Source: Gnetum montanum (Eukaryota > Streptophyta > Gnetopsida > Gnetales > Gnetaceae). From it: DNA of 64,000 nucleotides. Positions 20,993-32,394 of this stretch are shown here, piece after piece. The first letter of the stretch is position 1, and each line of letters starts with the position of its first letter. The position numbers were made by a program, and so were the translations under genes. The notes under the pieces are model-generated. The model did no database searches, was not told the origin of the DNA, and worked only from the letters and a program-made list of their open reading frames with translations. The stretch lies in the NCBI GenBank assembly GCA_015680685.1, contig MNCI01003637.1, positions 135,144 through 199,143 of the forward strand, given 5' to 3'.

Positions 20993-23246
20993 TACCGCCA
21001 TGACTGAATAAAAAGTCATCCTTGAGTTCCTTACAAAATATTGGGACGGTATGGGATTATTGACTGAGAATGGAACTAATGGGATGACATGTGAATGAAT
21101 CATCATTACAAGACAACACATAACTAGTGTTCATGACAACAAGAGTGAACACTTTTTACATTTGACATCAGGCCTCATTTGATAGATGAGAAAGAGAGAG
21201 AGAAAGAAGTTTTGCTGCTGTCAACGCTAAGATTACACCTTTCGTTGTCCCTCCATAAGCACGCCATCAATTTTGCTCCTTGCATAGCTGCTTCATCACC
21301 GCTCCATTCCAAGTGGTCTCTCTAGATCCAATCCCTTGTTGCATGATTTCCATCTGCACACACAACATAGTCTTAATATTAGCAAGGGTGAATGAATCAC
21401 AATGTAGTTGATACCTTACTTCGGTGAAAGGTGCATTGGCTAAGTTGTGGTATGGTTGATACAGATCTGGAGATATTATAGTGGTGACTACCGAAGGTGT
21501 AGGGGTTAGGAGAAAATCAAAAAAATTAGACCAGGACCCCCATGACTAAGAGCGAATCTTCGATAGTGATAGAATGGACAAAGAAAAAGAACAAGAAAGA
21601 TGGAGAAAAAGAGACAACTATGACATTGATGAAAGGGATGTCAAGATGGAAATGAAAAAAATAAAATGGATTGCAAAAATGTTAGGGGAAATAATTTAAC
21701 TAGTGCACCAAATAGGACTATCAGTGGGTCCTCCCCAAAGTAGGCTCATGCCCTTAATGCCCTGACAAACCCACATTCTAAGTGTTTGTAGGATTTGGGA
21801 ATGTCACTTGGAACAAAAGTTAAAGTCTTAACCACAAGAATTTACCAAAAGGAAAATAATGCATCAACCAAAATATACACTAATGATACAACTGGAAATG
21901 AGGTGAACAATGGAGAGAAGAATGGAATGGAGAGAAGAAAATGGAATGGAATCCCAAGAACAAGGTGGTGTACAGCCCCTTGTGGAGTTCATGATTAATG
22001 TGACTTAGTAGATCCCATTCCAAGTCCAGCCTCAAACATACCACATCTAGTGACTTCAAATTAATGCATTCGACCAATCCATCCTCTTGAAGGAATAAGA
22101 ATGCCTTCACCCAAGATCCACCACCATTCTGACAAAACGAAGGAGGGGAGAATGGGAAGCAAGGAGGGCCTTAGTTAGAGGGAACATTTTTATTTTAGTT
22201 CCATAACCAGTGCTTGTAGCCCAAATGGTTATTTCGTCTAAGGGGTGTGCTTTGAATTCTCACATTTTTTTTGTTTTATGTGTTTATGCATGAGAACCAC
22301 ACCATGCAAAGACTTTGTTATTTTTATTAACTCAGCTTCCCGATAATTGGGTAATGTCAAAACGGTAAGAAAACTCAAGAAGAAAACATCCAAGCACCCA
22401 AGAGAATGGCCAACACAAATGCATCAAGTTCCCTTGAAGTCATACCCTTTTCAATTCTTGAGTCCTTCCTTGGTTTGGGAAATGCCCAGTCAACAATTCG
22501 TTATAGTTCTTATTAGAAAGGGACTATACATTTCCAAGCTAAAAGAGACCATAGAAATTTGTAGATGAATGGATGAAGTGGACTCATTGCCTGCTATAGC
22601 AAAAGAAAAATACCTTAGTATCAACATCATAACTTAAAGGTAAAAACCAAACATTAGCAACCAATAGAAAAATAATTCATACCATCATGAAGAACACTTA
22701 TTAGATGACAAACTTACAAGATGCATCAAACACACACACACACACACACACAAGATGAAAAAGTATAACGATGTTGTAAAACAAAAACAAGAAAAGTTAA
22801 AGAAATTTAGAAAACAAAAATGTGTAAAACAAAAATGTGTAAAACCAAAACGTGTAAAAAAAATGTGTAAAACAAAAATGTGTAAATAAAAATTAAAAAG
22901 AATTGAGGGCCCCAAATGATTAGCATAGGAGGCCATCTCCCCCATGACTGAATGGAAAGGAAGAGATTCAAAATAATAAGTGCCTATTTGAATTTCTTAG
23001 AAGTGTCCAACTTCTTCCAATTGATGTTCTTAGATTAAGGGTTGGAAGTTGGTGATGCTCATATTCCAAGGTATCTATGCCTTTTTTGTTGGCATGGGTT
23101 ATTCCCCTAGGTTGTTCCATGCATGTTGGTTGGTTGCTCTTCCGTTTAGCTATCAACCACGGGGTGTCCACTTGTTGTGTGGTTGCTACATATAGGCACC
23201 TTTGTATCAGAGTTTCTAGGGCACACCGGTTGCATGTAGGAGATGC
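20993..23246 (-). other. 3' non-coding region of C
   Basis: Homologous by eye to 30375-32340 of D2. Three copies of the polypurine-like motif AGTCATGGGGGT lie at 20993-21009 (at the LTR, with one G-to-C change), 21533-21550 and 22936-22952. A (CA)n run lies at 22728-22752. The join to the protease end at about 22965-22990 marks the missing RT-integrase block. The part from 22990 to 23246 matches the sequence after protease in D2. Confidence 0.7.
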
Positions 23247-26200
23247 TTAGCATTCCTCCATGTCATCACCCGATGAGTCACTGTATGTGACACATGGAAC
23301 TTTCTTCTTCTCGATCTTTCCATAAATTTTTACCTTAGATATTTCCAAGGAAAGATCATGGATCCCTAGGCATGCGTCTACTATACTTAGCCGTGCCCTT
23401 CCCATTATAATTGGGAAGTCCCCTTCATTGCTATTGACTTCTATCACCAGGAAATCAGCTGGGTATGATCAACAATACACAATGGTAATGATGTCCTCCA
23501 CCAATTCAACGGGAATGGTGATGGACTAGTCAGCCAGCTCTAGTTGAATATTGCTCTTCTTAAGTGGAGGCAAGTTCCAAGCTTTATACATTTCTCATGA
23601 GATTAAGTTGACTCCGGAACTTGAGTCAAGAAGAGCCTTATGTTGTTCATTCTCAATGACTTGGAAGTAGATTAAGGGACTTCTAGGGTTAGAGAATTTC
23701 CTAGGAAGGTGGCCTACCTTGATCCAGTTAGTAATGGTATGTGTTAACATAACCGTATCTGTTGAGCTCTATTGTTGGTTTGAAGGGAGCTCCGAAGCCT
23801 TATGTGTTGGAGGAGTGTACACAGACTCAACTGGTTGTGGTTGTGAGAGCTTGTTTGGGCTTTTGGTTTTGAAGAAAGGTCTTCTCTTCTTGCGGTTGTC
23901 AGAATTAGCAATGGGTTGAAGGTTCACAGCTCTCATAGCATTACGTTGCTACGGTTGAGTGGGGAGTTTCCCTTGCATTGTTGGAGTGGGTGGTATTGGA
24001 ACTAATGGTGCGAGAGAGGTAGATGAATTTGGAGGATGGTACATGTGTGGAGTGTCTCCCGAAGGAGAAGGAGTCCTTCTAAAGTACTCCCAAACTTGGT
24101 AGTAATGTTGTGGAGTTCCATGACCCATAGATTCACTTGGAGAAACCAGTTGCAACACGTAGTAGGCATATGGGTCTGGTTGCCGGTAAGGGTATGTTTG
24201 TCTAAGAGGTGGCATCCCCCATGACTATGGGTGTTGTCACTGCTGATGTTGCTCGATAGGTTGTGATGGAGTTCCACTTGGATAATATCTTAATGGTTGG
24301 TGGAACTGCCTTGGGTTACCTTGGGGATAAGGTAACCTTCGAAGTGTTTGTCATTTGTTAAGTCTCGAGTTGAGTGCATACACCTCAGACTCTTGTAGAT
24401 GTGATATGATTGGACAACATCCCTTAGGATGGTCGTATTGGTAGATCTCACATCCACCATCATTGTCTATGTCCGAATCCACAACCTCATTAGCAATATT
24501 CATTTTTCCCTTATCCTTGTCACGTGCATGGCCTGAATCTCTCCGCTTTTTCTTGTCCTTGTCACTACTTCATTCCTCAGATTCCTCTATGATTTTCAGG
24601 ACAATTTCAATTTTACTATCTAAGGAGCTCCATATTTCATCTACCTTAGATGATACTTCTATTGTTAGCTTTTGAAGTGGCAAGGTTTTTGTATTCACCA
24701 AGTCTTCAACTGGTGACTCATCCTCTTCATCGTAGAATCTCACTCCCCTCTTCTGGAGGGAAGGATCGTGGTTGTATTCTTTTGTGCTTTCTCTTTTCCA
24801 TAGCTCCCCTTCTTCTTTGGCTACTTACTCCAGCAATAGATGAATTTCATGGGATCTAAGTTCTGATAATCTCCCTTGGGCATAAGTCCCAAGGGTTCTA
24901 CTAGTTTCATGCCTTAGCCCATCTACGAGGTGGTGGAGTTGATCCCGTTGTACGTAACCATGGCCCGGGAAACGATGTAGCAATGCATAATACTGGCCCA
25001 TGGTAGCATCCAAGGGTTCATGATTACCTTGCTTCCATCCTTGGATCTGCTTACGCAAAATAAACTCTAGAGTACGTTTGGTATTTATTGTTGAACAACT
25101 CTAACATTGTACTCCTCCTCCTAATGGTTTCCAGTTCTAAGGATTGGTACCAACTCTCTACTTCCTTTATGAGTGTCCTAGGAAATAACTTTAGTTTTTG
25201 CCACTCGTTTTCTATGTTTTGCAAGGCGCAGGCATCTTGGAATTCCTGTAAATGATTTTTTAGATTAGTGTTGTATCCCCCTTTGAAGTGTGGGATATTA
25301 TTCATGTCTAAGCGCTTGATCCGGCTATCTTTTTGATGCCTTGTTGGTATTCTCACATCCTCCATTATATTTAGCATACTTCAGGTGGCAAGTAGGGGTT
25401 CTTCATGATCATCTCTTTCATGATGTCTATGATGTCTACGTTGTTCCCTACTTTCCCTTCTACCATGCCTAGACTCTCTAGACTACCCTCGTCCTCTCTC
25501 TCGACTATCTCATCGAGGTCTCTCATCTTGCTTACCCTTATCCTCACTGTTATGCTCTTGGTGACTATGCCCTGATATGGAAGGAGAGGGTGAATGATGC
25601 GATGAAGGGAAGAAGAAGGAGAACCATTGCCATGACGATGTTTCTTACCTTCTCTTCAGTGGCTTCGGCCCCGATTGTGATGACGATCTGAGTGCCCATT
25701 CTTGTCATGTGTTTTTGTTCCCTCAGTGAATAGTTTGCATTCACGGGGATTAGAACTAGGGTTGTGTATCATGGAGCGTAGGTTCTGATACCCCACCTCC
25801 TCACTATTGTTAGAAGGGGGAACATCATTTGATGGAGAACCCATTATAAGTGGTTCGCCATCTCCAATTTCACTTAGGATGTGCGGGACCCCTTTGCCCT
25901 TCAATAATGTATGATGGCTCTCTTGTCTTGAGTCCCTTAAACATTTTGCTTCTATGGGATGGTAATCCCTTGTGTCAAAATCACGTATAATGTATTCAAC
26001 ATAGAGCTGTGTCATGCCTATCTGTGCCAGAGCGCGAAGAAGCATGTTAGGGACTACCTGATCTGGAGGTAATACTATGTTACCTTGCAAATCTCTCCAA
26101 TGCAGTTGTTTGTCCTGATGGAGGATAAAGGTAAAATCTAGGATATACTCATTGGGATGGGTATATACCACTCTGTATTGTTGAGGAACTGGCAGATTTT

Positions 26201-26282
26201 GGTTATGTGTTTTAGACTATCGACTATTTCTTGTATGATCCCTAGGTGGCTAAGTGCTCTGATGAGAAGAATAAGAAGACAT
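23247..26282 (-). pseudogene. gag-protease of element C
   Basis: Gag and aspartic protease of an Athila-like element, with at least eight stops or frameshifts. ATG at 26280-26282 (MSSYSSHQST, then a stop). N-terminal block: YTHPNEYILDFTFILHQD and LPPDQVVPNMLLRALAQIGM (26170-26020). Capsid-like block: MNNIPHFKGGYN, WQKLKLFPRTLI and EVESWYQSL (25310-25120), then MGQYYALLHRFPGHGYVQRD and GLRHETSRTLGTYAQGRLSE. A knuckle-like CEIYQYDHPKGCC lies near 24420-24450. Protease at about 23640-23340: ALLDSSSGVNLIS, then VIEVNSNEGDFPIIMGRARL. The domain order matches D2 and F. No RT follows. Confidence 0.85.
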
Positions 26283-26406
26283 TGTGTCTTATTCAGTGTG
26301 CTGATTAACCGTTATATAATTTTTTGTTTAATTAACCCTAAGGGTTTGTTTAAGATCCCAAAGTTGTGGATAATTTCCTATGTTCTACTTAGCGCACAAA
26401 CAATTA

Positions 26407-26425
26407 GTCCCCAGCAACGGTGCCA
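26407..26425 (-). other. Primer binding site of C
   Basis: The minus strand reads TGGCACCGTTGCTGGGGAC next to the LTR end. It differs by two transitions from the tRNA-Asp-type site TGGCGCCGTTGCCGGGGA used by many Athila elements. Confidence 0.85.
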
Positions 26426-26426
26426 A

Positions 26427-27247
26427 TGATGAGTGGCGAGGTATCCCTACACTCAACCATATGAATACGAGCATTACACGTGTGATCTGATCGAACTTCG
26501 CAGACTAAGTGCCTACATGACTTATGGAAAACTTAGGGTTAATAATTCATTATCTTCCTAGACTTGTATTTGTCACAGTTGTATGGTTAAGTAAGTCTGA
26601 GATATATGATTTTTATATCTTTTCTATTTTATCTCCTATGCTAGTGAGGTGAAGAGTGAAGAGATTAATTAACTAACTTTAACTAACTAAGTCTTAATTA
26701 ATCTAGTATCAGCATCCATTCCCACTTACCATTCACACCCTGAACCAATGCAACCTTGGTTACCAAATGCTAGTCGTTGCTGGGATCACCAAGTATAACG
26801 CACGTGCTCAAAGCGGTCATACTAAATGCACTTAACTATGGGAGAAGGGTTGAGAGAGATTTAATTACTAATAAAGCATTTAAATGAAAATAAATAAATA
26901 ATAGTAAATAAATTCCTATTTAGCCTATTCCATGCACTACAAGGTTTATCCAAGAAGTTCATCTTTATTGCCATACACAAACTCGTGTTCAGTTACAATA
27001 TTTTCTCAAATAAAGATCCGTTTACTTTGGAGCTCCTACTATGGACACATGGAAATTATTCTATCTCTGGAGAGGTAAAACTGCCAAATTTTCATTATGG
27101 TCTAGACCTAGAAGGAGAAACAAGGGAGAGCTGCCTCTTATTTATAGATTTGGTGGCACATCGCGATATCTTGTACACGATATCACGGGGGGACGACGCG
27201 ATATAGCGTATGCGATATCGTGGCCCATGCGATATCGCGTCCCATCA
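26427..27247 (-). repeat. 5' LTR of C
   Basis: 821 bp. Minus strand TGATGGGACGCG...GCCACTCATCA. The U3 tip (27155-27247) holds GCGATATCGC-type palindromes (exact at 27229); a TATA-like CTATAAATAAG on the minus strand lies near 27135-27150. The body is the same as in D1, D2 and F. Confidence 0.92.
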
Positions 27248-27299
27248 GTAGTTATTCTAGAGTGTTTACTCTAATTATTAGAGTAGTTGCTCCCAAGCC

Positions 27300-27307
27300 T
27301 ATAAATA
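27300..27307 (+). promoter_or_regulatory. TATA box in LTR D1
   Basis: TATAAATA follows the palindromic U3 tip. The matching box in F lies at 57221. The AATAAA signal downstream is at 27485-27490. Confidence 0.65.
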
Positions 27308-28101
27308 TAGTGCCTAGGCACATAATTGGGAGAAAGTCTTTTAGTAGTCAAGTAGCGAAACTCTTGTAGTTTGTTTGAAAGTTTTAGTATTTTCCAGGTG
27401 CCCGCAGCAGGAGGTCTAAGTGTGGATAGATCTTTATTCAAGCATTTTGTACTTGAGCATACCTTGTGTCGGTATGTGTACGGCAATAAAGATGAGCTCT
27501 TTGCTTCATCCTTGCAGCACTTGAGATTTGTTTTCTTATGCATTTATTTTATTTTATTTTCTTATGCATTTATTTTATTTTATTTTATTTTATGCACTTT
27601 ACATTTTTGTTATTAGCACAATAATTCATTTTGATCAATGAAGAAAATCGTTAAATTACACAAGCACGACCACTTCGAGCATGCGTGTAACATTTGGTAA
27701 CCCAGTAATGATTAGCATTTGGTAATGCCAGTAGTGTTGCACTGGTTTAGGATGTGTACAGAAAGTGCGAATGGATGCTAGTATTAGAATTAGTTAGAAC
27801 TTAGCTAATGAGTAGTTAAGTTAAATTAGTCACTTAGTTACCTCTATCCTTCCCTACTAGTGTAGGACATAAATACATAAAAGCTATAAAAATCATATGC
27901 CTCAAGCTTACTTAACCATACAATCATGACATACAGGTAAGCTTGGGAAGAGAACAATCAACCAACCCATCCTTGTTCCACAAGGGCGCATAAGCACTTA
28001 GTCCTTGGAATTCGACTAGATCGTGTGTGAAACACTCGTATTCATATGGTTGAGCTTGGGAAGAGAACAATCATATGCCTCTAGGGTACCTTGGATCCTA
28101 T

Positions 28102-28429
28102 TTTTCATGAAGGCCCTTGGGATCTAGGGTTAAGGCTATTGCATTGGGATCTTCAATTTTCTAGCAATTGAATTTTCTAGTTGCTACATTATCTTTTAGT
28201 GAATTTTTGGAATATTTAATATTGATATTGATATTCATACTAATATTTTATTATAAAAAATACATTACTAATAGTAAATCATGTGTATAATAGTTCCAAT
28301 ATTTATTCAACTTTGACATGTCTTCTATATAATTTCCTAGAATGAACACTATTAGCCTTAATAGTTTATACAAAAATTGAATAGAGATTTTCCATTTACT
28401 TTCAAAAGAATCTATTCTAAAACATTCTA
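28102..28429. other. Rest of SINE tail and AT-rich stretch
   Basis: A T run follows the CCTAT duplication, then AT-rich sequence without a recognisable gene. Confidence 0.4.
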
Positions 28430-29456
28430 ATAATACATTTTGCTTATCTTCTACTAGTGGCAGTAAACACAGCTGATATATTCTATCTTCATGCTACTCA
28501 CTATTCCATTTTCCAATTTTAACCTAGAGATGGTGTGATCCCATTCTTGCTTTGCTAATTAGTACTCTCATGCATATTGGAATTGTTGCATGTAGATATT
28601 TTGTTTTATCATATGTGCCACCTTTAATATTTTACTAGCACAATTGAAGCTTTTTTCTTTAGTATTTGTGTGTCATCTTATCACCTTTCTAAAACTTTTC
28701 CTATAACAAGTTTTCAAGCTTTTTTGAATTTATTATTCCTATAAATATTGTCAATACCTCATTTTTGTAGCCATAATTATCCTTCATGGAACCACCATTA
28801 TTGAGATTTTTAGATGATGTCTTTTGAGATCTTATTACTATTTTTATTTCTTTAGTAAAATGTTAAAAATTGACACATTATTTTAGCTTCCAATGGTAAT
28901 AAATTAGCTACTAATGAACTTATTGCATATGAGACTTCAATTTTCAACTTGAATTCATCTAACAAGAAATATTTTTAAGGTTTTACAAATTTTTCCCATA
29001 ATTCTTAATCAAGCTTGAATAATTACTTGAAAAATATATTTTTAAATTGTCCAAGTTCAAATATTGTAATTACTAGATTTGCTCTTCATTGTATAGAAAG
29101 GCTTTCATCCATTTGCAATTCATTGTGATACACAATGCTTCCACTTATAGTTTTTAGAGCATTCTACTCCCAAATCTCTATAAGTATCCAAAACCTTTAG
29201 TCTTTTATTATTTAGCTAGAAAGTGTAATTTCTTTTGTTAGTTTCATAAATTATCACTTTTATTTTTTGACATTCATCTTTATTTTTGTATATTCACAAA
29301 ATTTTTGTAGTTGATGTAACATTTCATTTAACCTTGTTTCGAAATTTACTATTAGTGCTACATCCTTTGTAAAGATTAAAAGTCATATCCATGATTGATC
29401 CACTTTAATAGCATGATTTGTAGATATTTATTTAATCCACTATTTTAGTTCATTAA
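28430..29456 (-). pseudogene. LINE J, downstream half of ORF2 (split by D2)
   Basis: Non-LTR reverse transcriptase, second half. On the minus strand from 29456: an RT palm block DVALIVNFETRLNEML followed by QLQKFCEYTKIKMNVKK (29390-29270, the FADD-box region; FAD is lost); then RLKVLDTYRDLGVECSKN, YKWKHCVSQ and IANGW (29200-29090). Near the end: RVLISKARMGSHHL, VKIGKWNSEYHEDRIYQLC and VEDKQNVLLECF (28570-28440), a Cys-containing C-terminal block. Several stops and frameshifts. D2 sits between this half and 38994-39560. Confidence 0.75.
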
Positions 29457-30374
29457 TGATGAGTGGCAAGGTACCCCTATGCTCAACCATACAAATACAA
29501 GCATTTCACACATGATTTGGTCGAATTTGAAGGACTAAGTGCTTATGTGCCCTTGTGGAACAAGGATAGGTTGGTTGATCATTATCTTCCCAAGCTTGGT
29601 TGTATGTCATGATTATATGGTTAAGTAAGCTTGAGGCATATGATTTTTATAGCTTTTATGTTTTTATGTCCTGCACTAGTATAGAAGGAGAGAGGTAGCT
29701 AAGTGACTAATTTAACTTAACTACTCATTAACTAAGTTCTAACTAATCCTAACACCGACATCCATTCCCACTTGTCGTACAGATGCTGAACCAGTGCAAC
29801 ACTACTGGGATTACCAAACGTTAATCGTTACTGGGTTACCAAGCATTACATGCATGCTTGAAGTGGTCATGCTTGTGTAATTTAATGATTTTATTAATTG
29901 ATCAAAATGAATTACTCTACTAATTATAGAAGTGTAAAGTGCATAAAATAAAATAAAATAAATAAATGCATAAGAAAATAAGAAAAAATAAATGCATAAG
30001 AAAAAAAATCTCAAGTGGTGCAAGGATGAATCAAAGAGCTCATCTTTATTTCCATACACAAGGTGTGCTCAGGTACACAATGCTTGAATAAAGATTTGTC
30101 CACACTTAGACCTCCTATTGTAGGCACTTGAAAAATACTCTAACTTTCAAATAGACTACAAGAGTTTCACTACTTGACTGCTAAAAGACTTCCTTCTCAA
30201 TTGTGCACTTGGGCACTATATTTATAGGCTTGAGAGCAACTACTCTAATAATTAGAGTAACCACTCTAATAATTAGAATAAACTACTAGAGTAAATACTC
30301 TAATAATTAGAATAAATTGCTAGAGAAATTGCTCTCATAATTAGAATAAATCACTAAAGTAACTACTCTCATCA
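29457..30374 (-). repeat. 3' LTR of D2
   Basis: 918 bp, TGATGAGTGGCAAGG...CTCTCATCA on the plus strand. The U3 tip (30230-30374) has ACTCTAATAATTAGAGT-type palindromes; TTTTATTTTA-type runs lie in the middle. Confidence 0.92.
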
Positions 30375-32394
30375 TACCCCCATGATTGAATAAAAACTCA
30401 TTCTCGAGTTCCTTACAAAATATTAGGAATGTATGGGATTATTGACTAATTGAAAATTGATAGTGGAATGAGATGATAGAATCAACATGCCCAGTGAACA
30501 GATCAATAAGCATATTACAAAATTAGTGTTCATGACCATTGTGGTGAACACTCATACATAAATGATATCCAAGCCTTTATTTGGCAACTTGAAGAGAACG
30601 AGAGAGAAAGAAGATGAGGCTTGTTGCCACCAATGCCAAGATTGCGCTTTCCGTTATTTATCCATAGCCACACCATCGAACTTGCTCCTTTCATAAATGC
30701 TCCATTTCTGGTCCATCTTAAGTGCTTCCTCCAAGCCCAATCCATTATTTGTGTGATCATCATCTGCACACACAACACAGTCACAAATGAGCAAGGATAG
30801 ATAAACCACAATGCAGTTGATACCTTACCTCGATATGAACTACATTGGCTGAGTTTTGCTTATGGTAGAAACTAGTTTAGAGATTTATCATAGGTGACTA
30901 CCTAAGGTGTAGGGGTTAGGTAAATAGTAAAATGGAGAAAACTAAAAAATTTGTGCCAAGGACCCCATGACTAAGACCAAACCTCTAATAGCTATAAGAT
31001 GGAAAAATATGAGGAAAAAGAAAGATGGGAAAAAATAACAATGGCAACGCCAATAAAATGGATGTCATGGATGGGGATGAAAGAAGAAATGATTGATTGT
31101 AGGAAATGTTTAAGGAAAAGAAGTTTGCAATTGCATCATAAAGAAGTGCTAGTGGGTTCTCCCCAAAGCAAGCTCATGTCCTTTATGCCCTAACAAATCC
31201 ACAAACCAAAGAGTTTGTAGGCTCTAGGAATGTCATTTTGAAGTAAGAGTTAAAAACTTACCCACAAGAATTTACCAAAGAAAACTAGTGCATCAACCCA
31301 GAACATACTAATGATAAAACTAAAAATGAGGTGGAAAATGGGAAGAAAGATGGAGAGGAGAGAATGGAATGTAATCCAAAGAACAAGGTTGTGCAAAGCC
31401 CCTTGTGTATTTCATGGTTAAGATAACTGAGTAGAACTCATCCCAAATTCAGACTCAAACCAACCACATTTAGTGACCTTCCATCAATACACTTGGCTAG
31501 TCCATCCTCTTGAGGCAACAAGAATGCTTACACAAAGAGGAACCACCATCCCAAGGAGAGTGAGATGGAGAAGCAGGAAGCAAGAAAGGGCCTTAGTTAG
31601 AGGGAACCTTCAGGCATGGGTAACATGTCTTTCTAGTGCCATAACCAGCACTTGTAGCCCATATTGCTTTATTATGTCTAAAGGGTGTACTTTTAATTCT
31701 CATCTTTTTCTCTTTTTTTATGTGTGAGAACCACACCATGCAAAGACTTATTTTTATTCACTCAGCTTCCTAATATTTGAACAATGTTAGAATGGCAAAA
31801 AACCCAAGAAAAAGCATGCAAGCACCCAAGATAATGACCAACATCAATGCATTGAATCCCCTTGAAGTCACACCCTTTTCGTCCTTTGAGTCTTTTCTTA
31901 GTTTGAAAAATACCTAGCCACCAATTCATTAACAAGTTTACTTAGAGAAAGGGGACTGTACAGTCCCAAGCCAAAGGAGACCATAGAGTTGTATGGATGA
32001 GTGGACGCTGTGGACTCATTTCCTATTTTACCAAAAGAGCCATACTTTAATATCAGCATCATAATTCAAAGGTAAAAACCAAAAATTAGCAATAAATATG
32101 ATATAATTAAATCCACCATCATGAGCACTTATTAGATGATTAATAAAAATAAATCAAGCAAACAAAGAAATAGTAAAAACATGAACGATGGTGTAAAACA
32201 TAAATAAGAAAAGTTAAAAGAATGTGTAAAACAAAAAATGTGTAAAAAAAATATGTAAAACAAAAATTTAAAAAGAACTAAGGGCCTAGAATAGTTAGCA
32301 TAGGTGGCCATCTCCCCCACGACTAAGTTGGAACGAGGAGGTCTGAAATAGTGAGCAAGGTTGTCCATCAAGAGAGGTAGCATGTGTACTAGCT
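30375..32394 (-). other. 3' non-coding region of D2
   Basis: Begins with the polypurine tract (minus ATGGGGGTA at the LTR). Two further copies of the AGTCATGGGGGT-like motif lie at 30961-30976 and 32311-32328, in the same order as in C. No ORF with family resemblance. Confidence 0.7.

Larger units (their letters stand above)
5864..27247 (-). mobile_element. Element C: gag-protease-only Athila-like LTR retrotransposon, split by element B
   Basis: Read on the minus strand, the 5' LTR is 26427-27247, the primer site 26407-26425, gag-protease 26282-23247, a non-coding 3' region follows, and the 3' LTR is 20992-20332 plus 6046-5864 (interrupted by B). The target duplication GTAGT is present at 5859-5863 and 27248-27252. 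The internal part is only about 5.4 kb. Aligned by eye to D2 it lacks everything from RT to the integrase end, with the junction at about 22965-22990. It keeps gag and protease, so it resembles the class called TR-GAG: mobile only if polymerase and integrase come from a relative. Confidence 0.85.
5666..28096 (+). mobile_element. Solo LTR D1 (Athila-like family), split by element C
   Basis: The LTR starts TGATGAGAGCAGTTACTC at 5666, is interrupted by C (5864-27247) and resumes at 27253. It runs in plus orientation through the palindromic U3 tip, TATA box (27300), AATAAA signal (27485) and the U5 shared with F. Its end is worn: 28-30 bases copied from nearby LTR sequence (cttgggaagagaacaatcat) sit near 28060, and the terminal CCACTCATCA is lost. 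CCTAT flanks both ends (5661-5665, 28097-28101). No internal region is present, so this is a solo LTR. Confidence 0.8.

Noticed and set aside
22199-22330. SINE-like segment with A- and B-box-like words in the 3' region of C
   Set aside because: It recurs at the same place in D2, so it is part of the element; the tRNA resemblance is too weak to call.
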